Of a stretch of 64,000 nucleotides of DNA, positions 46,181-54,987 are shown one piece after another. Numbering within the stretch: position 1 is the first letter of the stretch; each line of letters begins with the position of its first letter. The notes beneath the pieces are model-generated. The model did not search any database. It had not been told where the DNA came from and saw only the letters and a list, made by a program, of their open reading frames with translations. This DNA is from Catonella massiliensis (GTDB lineage: Bacteria; Bacillota; Clostridia; Lachnospirales; Lachnospiraceae). The stretch spans positions 1,922,001-1,986,000 of the forward strand of contig NZ_JAEPRJ010000001.1 in the NCBI RefSeq assembly GCF_016651435.1, given 5' to 3'. A program made the position numbers and the translations under genes.

Positions 46181-46297
46181 TTATTCATATTTCCAGTATC
46201 TTTTTTTACCAAGAGCTTCTCTGTACAAGCCTCTTTCACAACTACATCTTTAGTCTAAAGCCGCCATTACAGATATTTTCTTCAAGTTAGATTTCAT
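46181..46297 (-). pseudogene. Relic of a second lipoprotein gene (internal deletion)
   Basis: An ATG at 46297 opens MKSNLKKISVMAALD and then stops (46250-46252). The lipoprotein at 54072 begins MKSNLKKMSVIAAF. Directly after the stop, the same strand codes DVVVKEACTEKLLVKK, matching the C-terminal remnant KAWTEKVLVKK that follows the other lipoprotein, then loses frame by one base before GYWKYE. So the two ends of the gene remain and the middle is gone. The neighbourhood (large exported protein upstream, thioredoxin downstream) matches the intact copy. Confidence 0.8.
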
Positions 46298-46373
46298 ATT
46301 AACTCTAGTCACTCGATTGCATTAAATATATCGGTATATTTTGCAATATCCCAAGTATACCCTATTATTCACC

Positions 46374-46408
46374 AAAAGTCTAATGCAGATTTTCCACATT
46401 AGACTTTT
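46374..46408 (-). terminator. Conserved hairpin after the 1122-aa exported protein gene
   Basis: AAAAGTCTAATG and CATTAGACTTTT form a perfect 12-bp stem with an 11-nt loop. The minus-strand stem itself ends in TTTT, then GGTGAA. The same hairpin, with a different loop, follows the 962-aa paralogue (54915-54949). Confidence 0.6.
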
Positions 46409-46443
46409 AGCGTAAACTTTGTTAATTACTTTTCTTGCAAGAT

Positions 46444-49400
46444 TTATTTGTATTCGATTACAGTGTTATACCTTGCCATACTGTCCATATTGAAGGTAAG
46501 CTTGTCACCCTTCTGTGTGAACTTAACCTTCTGGAGCTTATTTGTCCCATCAATGTAGTACACATTCTTAACCGGCTTCTTGCCCGCAACTGTAGTAGTT
46601 ACCTTGAAGTTGCCGTATGCTAGAGGTGAAAGCTCAACTCTGTACATATTTACTGTATCTACGTCAAGTACAAGGTACTTCTTGCCCTTAAGCTCTGGTA
46701 CCTTCACGTCCTTAAGTACTCTTGAAGAAAGTGCATACTCACCGTTGCCGAATCTAAAGCCTGTTACCTTGGTTGTGCCATCAGAGCTTACCAAAGTAGT
46801 GTCATTCTTATGAGCCTGCTTCTTGTTAATGAGGTAAAGTGCCTGTACGCTTCCACAGCTTAAGTGGTTAAATACATACTTCTTTGCACCGAATTCTGAC
46901 TTATCCTTTACTGTAAGCGGAAAGGCATCTATAGCGTAGTTGCCCTTTACTACTTCCATAACATAGTTAGTATCCTCAAGAAGTGAAAGGTCTACCCAGC
47001 CATCTACTACCTTAGCTTCAAATGTCTCTCTAGGAGAAATGAACTTAAGTGTTACATTGTTAACCTTCTTCTTGTTATTGCCAAGTACATATACAGGAAG
47101 CTTGTAAGGCACTCTGTTAGCCATTTTTTCATCTGTCAACGCTTTTTCACGCTTATTAAGCTTAAATCCCTTGAATTCACCGTATGGAGCCTTGCTTGTA
47201 ATAAGCTTCTTACCATCATTGCTAAGAGTTACGTAAGCATTTTTCATGCTGTATTCTTTATCTAAGGCTGAAATGATGTAGTCATTTCCAACTATTAACT
47301 TAAGTCCTGAAAGTTTGCCGTCCTTTGAAAGAACAACCTTCTCAACCTTCTGCTTTGTAGCATTGTATATCTCAAACTTAACAGGCTTCTTAAATGTAGC
47401 TGACTTAAACTGAACAGGAATGTCCTTAACATCTGCCCTCTTTGTATTGTAGATAATCTTATAGTCTTTGAGGCTGTACTTCGCACCTGTAGCACATTCA
47501 TCAGTGTCAAGAGCAGGACCTACAGGAATCTTACCATCTAGTCTTATAAGCTCAACATAATGGCTTGTCACAACTCCTTCCAGATTATCAGGGTTCTTGT
47601 ATCCCTTAAGCAAAGCCACATACTTTCCTTCTTTATTGAGTACGAATCTGAATACAGTCTTATCTTTTAGCTTGTAGAGAGGATTCTTATCAAGTTTCAT
47701 TTCATACCATACACCAGCTTCTCCATTAAGTGAAAGTAAACCATCATTGGTACTATATATCAGTGTTGATTTGTTATTATCCAGTCTTACAAGCCTAAAA
47801 GGAAGCACTCCCTGTGGCTGATATCCATGGTCACTTATTATAAGGTTCATTAAGCAGGAAGTAGACACAGGAAGCTTGGAAGGCTTACCGTCTGTCTTCT
47901 TAATGACAATCTTTGAAATCTCTTCCTCAGGTGCTTCAATACCTTCATCATAATCATACTTTAGGAGAACTCCGCCTTCATAACGAGCATATACTCTAAG
48001 AAGCTTCTTACTCTTGTAAGCACCAACAACTTCATAGTTATTATAGTCAGCATTAGTCACATCAAAGCCAAGCTTATACTGCTCATCTGCCTTAAGTACG
48101 ATTCCTGATATCTTACCGTCCTTAACTTTATAGTGTGCAGGCTCAGCCCAAATGTCTTTCATACGGAAGTTATCTAAGGTAACACCGTCAGGAACCTTGG
48201 TACCATCTTCAAATACCACTTCGATATCAGCAACCTTTACATCCTTACCATGAGGAATTCTCTTGCCTTTTACTGCTGTACCTGTAGCCTCACCGAGCGC
48301 TGTCTTGTCGTCTGCAATGTCTTTCAATTCTCCATCATTCTGATTTACTACCGGTATCACAGGAATAGAATAAGATGGCACTTCAGGTTTTATATTGTCT
48401 TCAGGCTTTTTGCCGTCATCCGGTTTCTTGCCATCTTCCGGTTTCTTCTCATCTTCTGGTGTCTTGCCGTCTTCTGGCTTCTTACCGTCTTCCGGTTTCT
48501 TGCCGTCTTCCGGTTTCTTGCCGTCTTCCGGTTTCTTGCCGTCTTCCGGTTTCTTTTCGTCTACTTTTTCAAGTTCGATATAATAATTAGTCAAAAGAGC
48601 TTTACCATCGTCGGCATCTGTATAACCCTTAAGCACAGGCATATAATGACCTGCTTTATTTAGCATAAATCTGAACTCAATTTTATCCTTTAGCTTATAA
48701 AGAGGATTCTCATCAAGTAACAACTCGTAGTCAACATCTCCCTCACAGTTAAGAGAAAGTTCTCCATTTTCTGAGCTAGTTACAGTTTTCGACTTACCGT
48801 TATCCTTTCTTAAAAGTCTGAAAGGAAGTTTCTCATTCAGCTGAGAACCATTATATCTTACAGTAAGTATTGCAATACTGGATTTAGATTTAGGAGGTTC
48901 TGAAGGCTTTCCACCTGTTTTCTTAATAACTATCTTAGGGAGTTCTTCTTCTGGCGCTTCAATACCCTGATCGATATCATACTTTAAGAGTACTCCACCT
49001 TCATAACGTGCATAAACTCTCATAAGTTTCTTACTATTATATGCACCAACGACTTCGTAGTTATTGTAGTCAGCATTTGAAGTATCAAAGCCAAGCTTAT
49101 ATTGCTCGTCAGATTTCATAACAATTCCCGAAATCTTACCGTCTTTTACCTTATAATGCCCAGGCTCTGCCCAAATATCTTTCATACGGAAGTTGTCTAA
49201 AACAATACCATCTGGAGCATTGGTACCATCCTCAAACACTACCGCAATATCAGCAACATTTACATCTTTTCCAGCCTCAATCCTATCCCCTTTTTTATTG
49301 CCATTTGAATCACTTTTCTTCCCTTTACCCGAGTGCACTACGAGTTTCTTTATCTCGATACCTAGCGAAACACCTTTTTTTAAATCAAATTCAATGAGCT

Positions 49401-49812
49401 TATCGCCTATAATCTGGAATACTATTTCTCCTTTTTTCTCTTCTCCATCATTTACCGAAATCTTTGCCCTTCTATCTACATATTTTTTATTTCGTTCGCT
49501 AAACATGATGAGATATAACCCTTTATCTTTTAGAGGAATGCCACTTGCATCATTTCCAATCTCAATCTTCCCATTTTTTACAGGGACATAATTATCATAA
49601 TCATCATCATCGGAGCCAGCAAAAACATTAAAATATTCATCCTGCATCCCTTCAACAGTTAAAACAAATTTCTTTTCTGTGGTCTCAGCAAGTAATCTGC
49701 GATTACCAACCACATTTCCACTAAGTGTCCCTGCACTTACAGGGGATAATGTCGTACTTACAGCAAGTGTAAATGCCATAAACCCAACGAATAACATTCT
49801 TTTTCTTCTCAT
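46444..49812 (-). CDS. Large secreted repeat protein (paralogue 1, 1122 aa)
   Basis: A signal peptide (RMLFVGFMAFTLAVSTTLSP, cut near VSAG) leads to a domain of about 150 residues, a module A of about 250 residues (DIAVVFEDG, DNFRMKDIWAEPGHYKVKDG, YEVVGAY, RVYARYEGG), a KKPEDG hexapeptide linker (about residues 410-470), a second copy of module A, and a C-terminal region of about 370 residues shared with the paralogues at 50015 and 54988. No LPXTG, SLH or lipobox is visible. Family unknown. The ATG at 49812 matches the paralogues (MRRxK); an ATG 6 bp upstream is too near the ribosome binding site. Probably a surface or matrix protein. Confidence 0.8.
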   Translation of the reverse strand: MRRKRMLFVGFMAFTLAVSTTLSPVSAGTLSGNVVGNRRLLAETTEKKFVLTVEGMQDEYFNVFAGSDDDDYDNYVPVKNGKIEIGNDASGIPLKDKGLYLIMFSERNKKYVDRRAKISVNDGEEKKGEIVFQIIGDKLIEFDLKKGVSLGIEIKKLVVHSGKGKKSDSNGNKKGDRIEAGKDVNVADIAVVFEDGTNAPDGIVLDNFRMKDIWAEPGHYKVKDGKISGIVMKSDEQYKLGFDTSNADYNNYEVVGAYNSKKLMRVYARYEGGVLLKYDIDQGIEAPEEELPKIVIKKTGGKPSEPPKSKSSIAILTVRYNGSQLNEKLPFRLLRKDNGKSKTVTSSENGELSLNCEGDVDYELLLDENPLYKLKDKIEFRFMLNKAGHYMPVLKGYTDADDGKALLTNYYIELEKVDEKKPEDGKKPEDGKKPEDGKKPEDGKKPEDGKTPEDEKKPEDGKKPDDGKKPEDNIKPEVPSYSIPVIPVVNQNDGELKDIADDKTALGEATGTAVKGKRIPHGKDVKVADIEVVFEDGTKVPDGVTLDNFRMKDIWAEPAHYKVKDGKISGIVLKADEQYKLGFDVTNADYNNYEVVGAYKSKKLLRVYARYEGGVLLKYDYDEGIEAPEEEISKIVIKKTDGKPSKLPVSTSCLMNLIISDHGYQPQGVLPFRLVRLDNNKSTLIYSTNDGLLSLNGEAGVWYEMKLDKNPLYKLKDKTVFRFVLNKEGKYVALLKGYKNPDNLEGVVTSHYVELIRLDGKIPVGPALDTDECATGAKYSLKDYKIIYNTKRADVKDIPVQFKSATFKKPVKFEIYNATKQKVEKVVLSKDGKLSGLKLIVGNDYIISALDKEYSMKNAYVTLSNDGKKLITSKAPYGEFKGFKLNKREKALTDEKMANRVPYKLPVYVLGNNKKKVNNVTLKFISPRETFEAKVVDGWVDLSLLEDTNYVMEVVKGNYAIDAFPLTVKDKSEFGAKKYVFNHLSCGSVQALYLINKKQAHKNDTTLVSSDGTTKVTGFRFGNGEYALSSRVLKDVKVPELKGKKYLVLDVDTVNMYRVELSPLAYGNFKVTTTVAGKKPVKNVYYIDGTNKLQKVKFTQKGDKLTFNMDSMARYNTVIEYK
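48412..48572 (-). repeat. Tandem 18-bp repeat coding for KKPEDG
   Basis: About nine copies of an 18-bp unit (CTTCCGGTTTCTTGCCGT on the plus strand) encode KKPEDG hexapeptides, with variants KTPEDE, KKPDDG and KKPEDN. The central copies are almost identical, so copy number is likely to change by slippage. The peptide is an extended, charged linker between two copies of module A. Confidence 0.95.
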
Positions 49813-49852
49813 TACCATCTTCTCCTTATATACAATTACTTTCTATCAACAA

Positions 49853-49930
49853 CATGTAGGGACAATGTACTATCCGCTATTAGAAATTGGCCAGTTTTAT
49901 AAAAGAGGATTGACCATTAGTCCCTACATG
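49853..49930. repeat. 78-bp element bounded by 11-bp perfect inverted repeats
   Basis: CATGTAGGGAC (49853-49863) and GTCCCTACATG (49920-49930) are exact inverted repeats. They enclose 56 bp of non-coding DNA in the leader of the 1122-aa protein gene. There is no U tract, so termination is unlikely. It could be a very small inverted-repeat mobile element or a regulatory stem in the 5' UTR. Confidence 0.65.
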
Positions 49931-50014
49931 ACGTTTTATTGCTTGACACCAGCTCTTTAATACTTATATTACAGTTTAGTCTTTATAATACTCAACTTTT
50001 ATGTTTTGTACATT

Positions 50015-52804
50015 TTATTTGTACTCAATTACATTGTCATACATGGTCATGCTCTTCATGTTGAATGTGAGTTTATCACCCTTCTTAGTAAACTTAACCT
50101 TGTGAAGTTTCTTCTTGGCATCAAGATAATAAACATTCTTAACTACTTTATCTCCGGCTAGAGTTGTTGTAATCTTGAAATTACCAACTGCTAGAGGAGA
50201 AAGTTCTACACGATACATATTTATAGTATCCACATCAATTACTTCATACTTCTTACCCTTAAGCTCAGGTACCTTAACATTCTTGAGCACCCTTGCAGAA
50301 AGCACATACTCGCCTTTACCAAATCTAAATCCCCTAACACTAGTTGATTCATCTCCACTCACAAGTACAGTATCATTTTTGTGTGCATCCTTCTTATTTA
50401 TTAAGTAGAGAGCCTGTACTCTTCCGCTATTTAAGTGATTTAATACAAGCTTTTTAGTACCATATTCAGGCTTACTCTTTATAGTCAAAGGAATTGAGTC
50501 TATAGTATAATTACCCTTTTCAACTCCAACAACATAATTTGTATCCTCAAGGAGATTTAGGCTTACCAAACCATTTTTAACCTTTGCAGTTACTGTCTCC
50601 CTTGGTGAAACAAACTTAAGAACTACACCTTCCTTAATCTTTGATTTAGCATTTTCTATCGAATATACAGGAAGCTTACAGTCAACCCTGTTTGCAAGAT
50701 TTTCATCCTTAAGCATATTCTTACGTTTTGTAAGAATCAAGTCATTAAGTTCACCGTCTGCAGTTCTGCCCTTTATTATTAGCTTGCCCTCATTACTTAC
50801 AGTCACATAAGCCTTCTTCATGCCATATTCTTTATCGAGCACGGAAATAATGTAGTCATTCCCTTTAATCAGCTTAAGCCCTGTGAGTTTACCATCTTCA
50901 GCTCTAACAATCTTTTCAACTCTCTGCTTTGACGTGTTGTAAATCTCAAACTTAATATCTTTCATAAGAACTTTTGATTTAACCTTAAGAGTAAGTGTTT
51001 TATCTGTAGTCGTCTTTGTATTAAAGACCGACTTAAAATCCTTTAATGAATACTTTTGTCCGTTAGTATTTACTCCACGGTCTAATGACTTCTGGCTTAC
51101 AGGAATTTTCCCGTCCAGTCTTTCGAGTTCAATATAATGGCAGGTTAAACGCCCCTCCAAATCATCAGGATTAGTATAACCATTAAGCACTGGTTGATAG
51201 TCGCCCTTGCTATCCTTCATAAATCTAAATATAAGTTTATCTTTTAACTTATATACAGGATTGTTATCAAGCTTAATCTCATAATCAACTCCAGCATCGC
51301 CTTCAAAAGAAAGAAGTCCGTTCTTAGAACTGAATACTGGGGTAGACTTACCGTTATCCTTATTTACAAGTCTGAATGACAGCACGTTTTGTGGCTGATA
51401 ACCATGGTCACTTAAGGTAAGTTTTACTGAATATGATTTAGATTTTTTTTGCTCTGAAGGCTTTACATCAGTCTTCTTAATAACCAGCCTTGAAATTTCG
51501 TTTTCAGGTGCTTCAACGCCCTTCACATTATCAAACTTTAATAGTACTCCTCCTTCATAACGTGCATAAACATCAAGAAACTTTTTGCTATTATCCGCAC
51601 CAACAATTTCATAATTATTATAATCAGCATTTGTGGCATCAAATCCTAATTTATACTGTTTATCAGCCTTCAGCACAATTCCGGAAATCTTACCGTTGTT
51701 AACCATATAATGTACCGGTTTGGCATTGATATCACTAACAAGGAAGTTATCAATTGTTACACCATCAGGAACCTTAGTGCCATCCTCAAACATAACCTCA
51801 ATATCTGAAATCTTTACATCCTTGCCAGGTGCAATCCTCTTACGCTTTATCGCCACACCCGAAGCTGCACCAAGAGCAGTTTCATCATCTGTAATATTTT
51901 CTGTTGTTGAATCTTGTGGTCCTGCTGGAACAACTAATGGATCTCCAGCTTTCTTTTCTAAAGTGATTTTTGAAAATGGAATACTTTTGTCTTCATAATT
52001 GTAAACGCCTTTCATAACATAAGCATTGCCACCTTCATCTACAAATACATTTATAAAATCATTGCTTTCATCGGCACCAACCACCTTAAAAAGTTTTGAA
52101 TTAGATGAATCCTTCGCAAAACCTATCGAACACATTGTATTGGCATTTATTGTCATATTTGGAGTAATCTTACCGTCCTTTACCTTGGGGGTGCCACTTC
52201 TTACATCGTTCTCACCCTTATCTGGCATAATATCTATAGTTACACCATCTTCAACCTTACTTCCATCAGAATAAACTACATCAAATTCAGGAAGTTCAAC
52301 GCTCTCATAAGACTTTAAATGTACCACAATTTTTTTAATCTCATTACCAAGAGACATCTTTTTTTCTTTGTCATATTCAATAAACTTACCGTCTATAAGC
52401 TGAAAGCCTATTGCGTCTTTTCTCTCATTCTTGTCATTAACAGATAAAGTTGTCTTTGCACCTATATATTTATTATTATCCCAACTAGGCCAAATATAAT
52501 ATACTCCTCCATTTTTAAGAAAATGGCCATTTTCATCGGGTCCAATTACTATCTGTCCATTTTCTACAGGCACATCTTGATCGTATGTATCTTCCGGCAC
52601 TGTTGTTTGATTAAAAACTTCGAGCCACTCACTCGACATACCTTCAACAGGTAAAACAAATTCCATATCTGCTTTATCTGCAAGCACCCTCCTGTTTTCT
52701 ATCATTTTCCCACTAAACGCCCCCGCACTTACGGGAACCGTTGCAGTACTTATGACAACTGCAAATGCCACAACCCCAGCAACTAAAACCTTTGACCTTC
52801 TCAT
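50015..52804 (-). CDS. Large secreted protein (paralogue 2, 929 aa)
   Basis: The signal peptide (KVLVAGVVAFAVVISTATVP, cut near VSAG) is followed by an N-terminal domain, module B (FDVVYSDGSKVEDGVTIDI, also in the 962-aa paralogue), one module A (DIEVMFEDG, AKPVHYMVNNG) and the shared C-terminal region. It is more diverged from the other two than they are from each other. The ATG at 52804 gives the paralogue-like start MRRSKVLVAG. An upstream frame start overlaps GAGGAGG. It has its own promoter and a leader of about 257 nt. Confidence 0.8.
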   Translation of the reverse strand: MRRSKVLVAGVVAFAVVISTATVPVSAGAFSGKMIENRRVLADKADMEFVLPVEGMSSEWLEVFNQTTVPEDTYDQDVPVENGQIVIGPDENGHFLKNGGVYYIWPSWDNNKYIGAKTTLSVNDKNERKDAIGFQLIDGKFIEYDKEKKMSLGNEIKKIVVHLKSYESVELPEFDVVYSDGSKVEDGVTIDIMPDKGENDVRSGTPKVKDGKITPNMTINANTMCSIGFAKDSSNSKLFKVVGADESNDFINVFVDEGGNAYVMKGVYNYEDKSIPFSKITLEKKAGDPLVVPAGPQDSTTENITDDETALGAASGVAIKRKRIAPGKDVKISDIEVMFEDGTKVPDGVTIDNFLVSDINAKPVHYMVNNGKISGIVLKADKQYKLGFDATNADYNNYEIVGADNSKKFLDVYARYEGGVLLKFDNVKGVEAPENEISRLVIKKTDVKPSEQKKSKSYSVKLTLSDHGYQPQNVLSFRLVNKDNGKSTPVFSSKNGLLSFEGDAGVDYEIKLDNNPVYKLKDKLIFRFMKDSKGDYQPVLNGYTNPDDLEGRLTCHYIELERLDGKIPVSQKSLDRGVNTNGQKYSLKDFKSVFNTKTTTDKTLTLKVKSKVLMKDIKFEIYNTSKQRVEKIVRAEDGKLTGLKLIKGNDYIISVLDKEYGMKKAYVTVSNEGKLIIKGRTADGELNDLILTKRKNMLKDENLANRVDCKLPVYSIENAKSKIKEGVVLKFVSPRETVTAKVKNGLVSLNLLEDTNYVVGVEKGNYTIDSIPLTIKSKPEYGTKKLVLNHLNSGRVQALYLINKKDAHKNDTVLVSGDESTSVRGFRFGKGEYVLSARVLKNVKVPELKGKKYEVIDVDTINMYRVELSPLAVGNFKITTTLAGDKVVKNVYYLDAKKKLHKVKFTKKGDKLTFNMKSMTMYDNVIEYK

Positions 52805-53068
52805 CTCTCGCATCCTCCTCGTTATAAATAATGTGATGGTTACGTATCTAATCAAGGAAATATGGTGATAGTATCTCCATTGGATTAAATAAGTGATATT
52901 TTTGTTTATTTAACTAAAATATTTGATTTGGTGATTCTTGTCTTAATTTGTTTGAGGGTAACTGTCTCAGAACACAATTAAGAAGAATAAAGAAAATATT
53001 AATAGATATTTTCTATAAATCGGTTTATTTATAGCTTTTTTGTCTATATTGCTTTATTTCCTTACTTT

Positions 53069-53097
53069 GTTATACTCTTTTTTGTACATTTTGTCAA
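53069..53097 (-). promoter_or_regulatory. Sigma-A promoter of the 929-aa secreted protein gene
   Basis: Minus strand TTGACA (53092-53097), 17-bp spacer, TATAAC (53069-53074). The spacer begins AAAT and is A-rich, as in the promoter of the 962-aa paralogue. The start near 53062 implies a leader of about 257 nt. Confidence 0.85.
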
Positions 53098-53116
53098 TTA
53101 ATATACAACAAAAAAA

Positions 53117-53148
53117 TCCTGTAATCCACTTTATAGCAGACTACAGGA
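53117..53148 (-). terminator. Rho-independent terminator of exported thioredoxin copy 1
   Basis: TCCTGTA and TACAGGA pair (7 bp, extended by weak pairs) around an 18-nt loop, followed on the minus strand by a run of seven T. It lies about 90 nt past the thioredoxin stop and just upstream of the next promoter. Confidence 0.85.
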
Positions 53149-53236
53149 CTATACCTAAATCAATTTCTGTACACTATTTTCCAATTTGACCCCAATACAA
53201 ATTGCACTACATTTAATGTGAACCATCTGTGATTTC

Positions 53237-53950
53237 TTATCGAAGTTCTATCCAGTCAAGCAAATCCCACACTGTCATATCCGTCCAGTAGCCACCTTCC
53301 CTAACCAATTTACCATTTTTATAGAGATGTAACGTAGGAAAGCCTTCTATTCCTTGCTTTTTAACAAGCTCTCGGTCTTCATCACCATCAACCTTGGTGA
53401 ACTTATATATCTGCCTGATTTTAGCTGCCTCTTTGTAAATAGGATCCAAAAACTGACAGTAACCACACCACTTAGTAGTGAAATCAACAATTACAATCCC
53501 TTTTGCCTGAAGCACTTCTTTATCAAAGTTCTTTGCGGTAATCTTTATCACTTCACCAAAATCAGCAACACTCTTCTTCCTGATATTTAGCTTGAGAGTT
53601 TTGCAGACCTTTTTGTTGGCTGATAAAGTTAGCTTAAGATTTGCTTTGCCACTCTTTATAGCTTTTACCTTAAAAACTTTTCCTGACTTTTTAATCTTAA
53701 CTTTGTTACCATCCTTAGTGCTAATTTTAAATTCTTTGTTCTTGTTAGAAGTGTATACATTTACAGTAATGTCATCACTTTCACTTGTACCTATCGTAAT
53801 CTCATTTCCTATGGTCATTTTGACCTTTGACTTAGAAATCACAATACTATCTGTCTTTGTATCAGCTACAACCATCTCAGGCTTAGCTGTAAGTACTAAG
53901 ACTCCTGCAAGTGCCCCCAGAATAAGTGATTTAATAATTTGCTTTCCCAT
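53237..53950 (-). CDS. Exported thioredoxin-like protein with an Ig-like N-terminal domain (copy 1)
   Basis: This 237-aa protein has a signal peptide (IIKSLILGALAGVLVLTAKP), an Ig-like module (MTIGNEITIGTSESDDIT, SGKVFKVKAIKSGKANLKL) and a thioredoxin fold with TKWCGYCQFLDP and cis-Pro GFPTL. It is about 70% identical by eye to 45429-46163. It follows the lipoprotein and the 962-aa secreted protein. Because the secreted paralogues contain scattered Cys residues, a role in their oxidative folding is plausible. That is inference. Confidence 0.87.
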   Translation of the reverse strand: MGKQIIKSLILGALAGVLVLTAKPEMVVADTKTDSIVISKSKVKMTIGNEITIGTSESDDITVNVYTSNKNKEFKISTKDGNKVKIKKSGKVFKVKAIKSGKANLKLTLSANKKVCKTLKLNIRKKSVADFGEVIKITAKNFDKEVLQAKGIVIVDFTTKWCGYCQFLDPIYKEAAKIRQIYKFTKVDGDEDRELVKKQGIEGFPTLHLYKNGKLVREGGYWTDMTVWDLLDWIELR

Positions 53951-53960
53951 AATCCTTCCT

Positions 53961-54071
53961 TTATTCGTATTTCCAGTATCCTTTTTTTACCAAGACCTTC
54001 TCTGTCCAAGCCTTTTTTACAACAACTTCTTTTGTCTCTATTCTTTGCTCCGCAAAGCTATGTTTGCCGTT
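53961..54071 (-). pseudogene. Former C-terminus of the lipoprotein, cut off by an in-frame TGA
   Basis: Directly after the lipoprotein TGA (54072-54074), 36 codons remain open in the same frame: NGKHSFAEQRIETKEVVVKK, then AWTEKVLVKKGYWKYE, and a TAA at 53961-53963. The phrase KxAWTEKVLVKKGYWK is typical of the ends of secreted clostridial proteins. The frame is intact, so the stop looks like one recent nonsense change, a sequencing error, or a readthrough site. Confidence 0.75.
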
Positions 54072-54755
54072 TCAAGGCTTTGGGCGGTGCGCCTGCCAAT
54101 CCTCATCTGAGTAGAACACCTGACCGCACTGGCATACCCAGTAGACAGTTATTTCCTGCTTTGTTACAGCAGGATGCTTGACTGTCTTGTATACTGCAGG
54201 GACCCAGATTTTCTTTTTGGCAGGTTTATTACCCGACTTGTTCTCATTTCCTTTTTCGGTTTTTTTACCCTTTTGCTTGTTCTTATCTTTATTTTTCTTA
54301 TTGTTATCCGATTTATTATCTTTTTTGCTGTCTTTCTTATTTTCTTTCTTGTTATCTTTCTTGTCGCCTTTCTTGTTGTCTTGATTAGTGTCTTGTTTAT
54401 TATTTTCTTTACTGTCTTCTTTATTGTTTTCTTTGCTCTTTCCCTTAATGTCTATTTCCTTTTTAAGCTCGTTTTCAGGCTTGATTGCTTCCTCTGTCTT
54501 TTGCCTACCAAGGCCTTTAATCTTACAGCCTGATTCACCTACTTTATCTTCAGCTGCAAGTGCTACCTCTGTAACCGCATTCTGATTTACTTCAAGCTTA
54601 ACGAGCTTGCCGTCCTTCTCTATAATACGCACCTTGGAACTCTCACCGTCTTTAAGCTTGTATGCAGGATGCCCACCACAGCCTGTTGCCACAAAGACCG
54701 AGCCTGAGAGGATGAACGCTGCTATTACAGACATTTTCTTCAAGTTAGATTTCAT
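54072..54755 (-). CDS. Lipoprotein with a Lys/Asn-rich spacer, probably truncated by TGA
   Basis: From the ATG at 54755 (after AGGAG, 5 bp spacing) this is 227 aa. The lipoprotein signal KMSVIAAFILSGSVFVATGC gives Cys20 as the lipidated residue. After about 60 residues comes a very basic Asp/Asn/Lys linker (for example KKDNKKENKKDSKKDNKSDN). The end holds WVPAVYKTVKHPAVTKQEIT and a C2H2-like segment CQCGQVFYSDEDWQAH, a wall-protein module seen in Clostridia. The in-frame continuation after the stop suggests an original length near 264 aa. It lies between the 962-aa secreted protein and thioredoxin copy 1. Confidence 0.82.
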   Translation of the reverse strand: MKSNLKKMSVIAAFILSGSVFVATGCGGHPAYKLKDGESSKVRIIEKDGKLVKLEVNQNAVTEVALAAEDKVGESGCKIKGLGRQKTEEAIKPENELKKEIDIKGKSKENNKEDSKENNKQDTNQDNKKGDKKDNKKENKKDSKKDNKSDNNKKNKDKNKQKGKKTEKGNENKSGNKPAKKKIWVPAVYKTVKHPAVTKQEITVYWVCQCGQVFYSDEDWQAHRPKP

Positions 54756-54914
54756 ATTATCTCCTAGCCATTGCATTTCCCTAAATATATTTACATTTAT
54801 ATACCATTCACCAAATATAATTTGTTACTTCAAGTACCAAAGCATAAGTATCTAATTGAGTCTTGATTGCACGATAATTACCATCTTTTGGCTACAATAT
54901 CTTTATGATTCGCC

Positions 54915-54949
54915 AAAAGTCTAATGCAGATGCTCTACATTAGACTTTT
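54915..54949 (-). terminator. Conserved hairpin after the 962-aa secreted protein gene
   Basis: AAAAGTCTAATG and CATTAGACTTTT pair perfectly over 12 bp with an 11-nt loop. It is the same stem as at 46374-46408 after the 1122-aa paralogue, so it was copied with the gene. The U tract is short. Confidence 0.6.
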
Positions 54950-54987
54950 AGCTTAAACTTTTCTTTTAATTACTTTACTTGCAAGAT

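Larger units (their letters stand above)
52805..53236. other. Long leader, promoter and terminator region (432 bp), no gene
   Basis: From the gene outward it holds a GAGGAGG site, an AT-rich leader of about 257 nt with dyads (for example AAAATATTAATAGATATTTT near 52998), the promoter at 53069-53097, and the thioredoxin terminator at 53117-53148. The block around 53000-53060 resembles that before the 962-aa paralogue (58090-58140). No credible frame is present. Confidence 0.6.

Noticed and set aside
46374..46408. Strong intrinsic terminator
   Set aside because: The stem is perfect, but the T run is only four bases and partly within the stem, so it is kept as a conserved hairpin with moderate confidence only.
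48412..48572. CRISPR array
   Set aside because: The regular 18-bp repeats are contiguous without spacers, stay in frame and encode KKPEDG hexapeptides in a secreted protein.
48250..48663. Plus-strand open frames opposite the secreted-protein repeat region
   Set aside because: They are antisense shadows created by the repeat's codon bias and have no ribosome binding sites.
53961..54755. Selenocysteine at the in-frame TGA
   Set aside because: No redox-enzyme context and no obvious SECIS-like hairpin directly after the TGA. A nonsense change is simpler.
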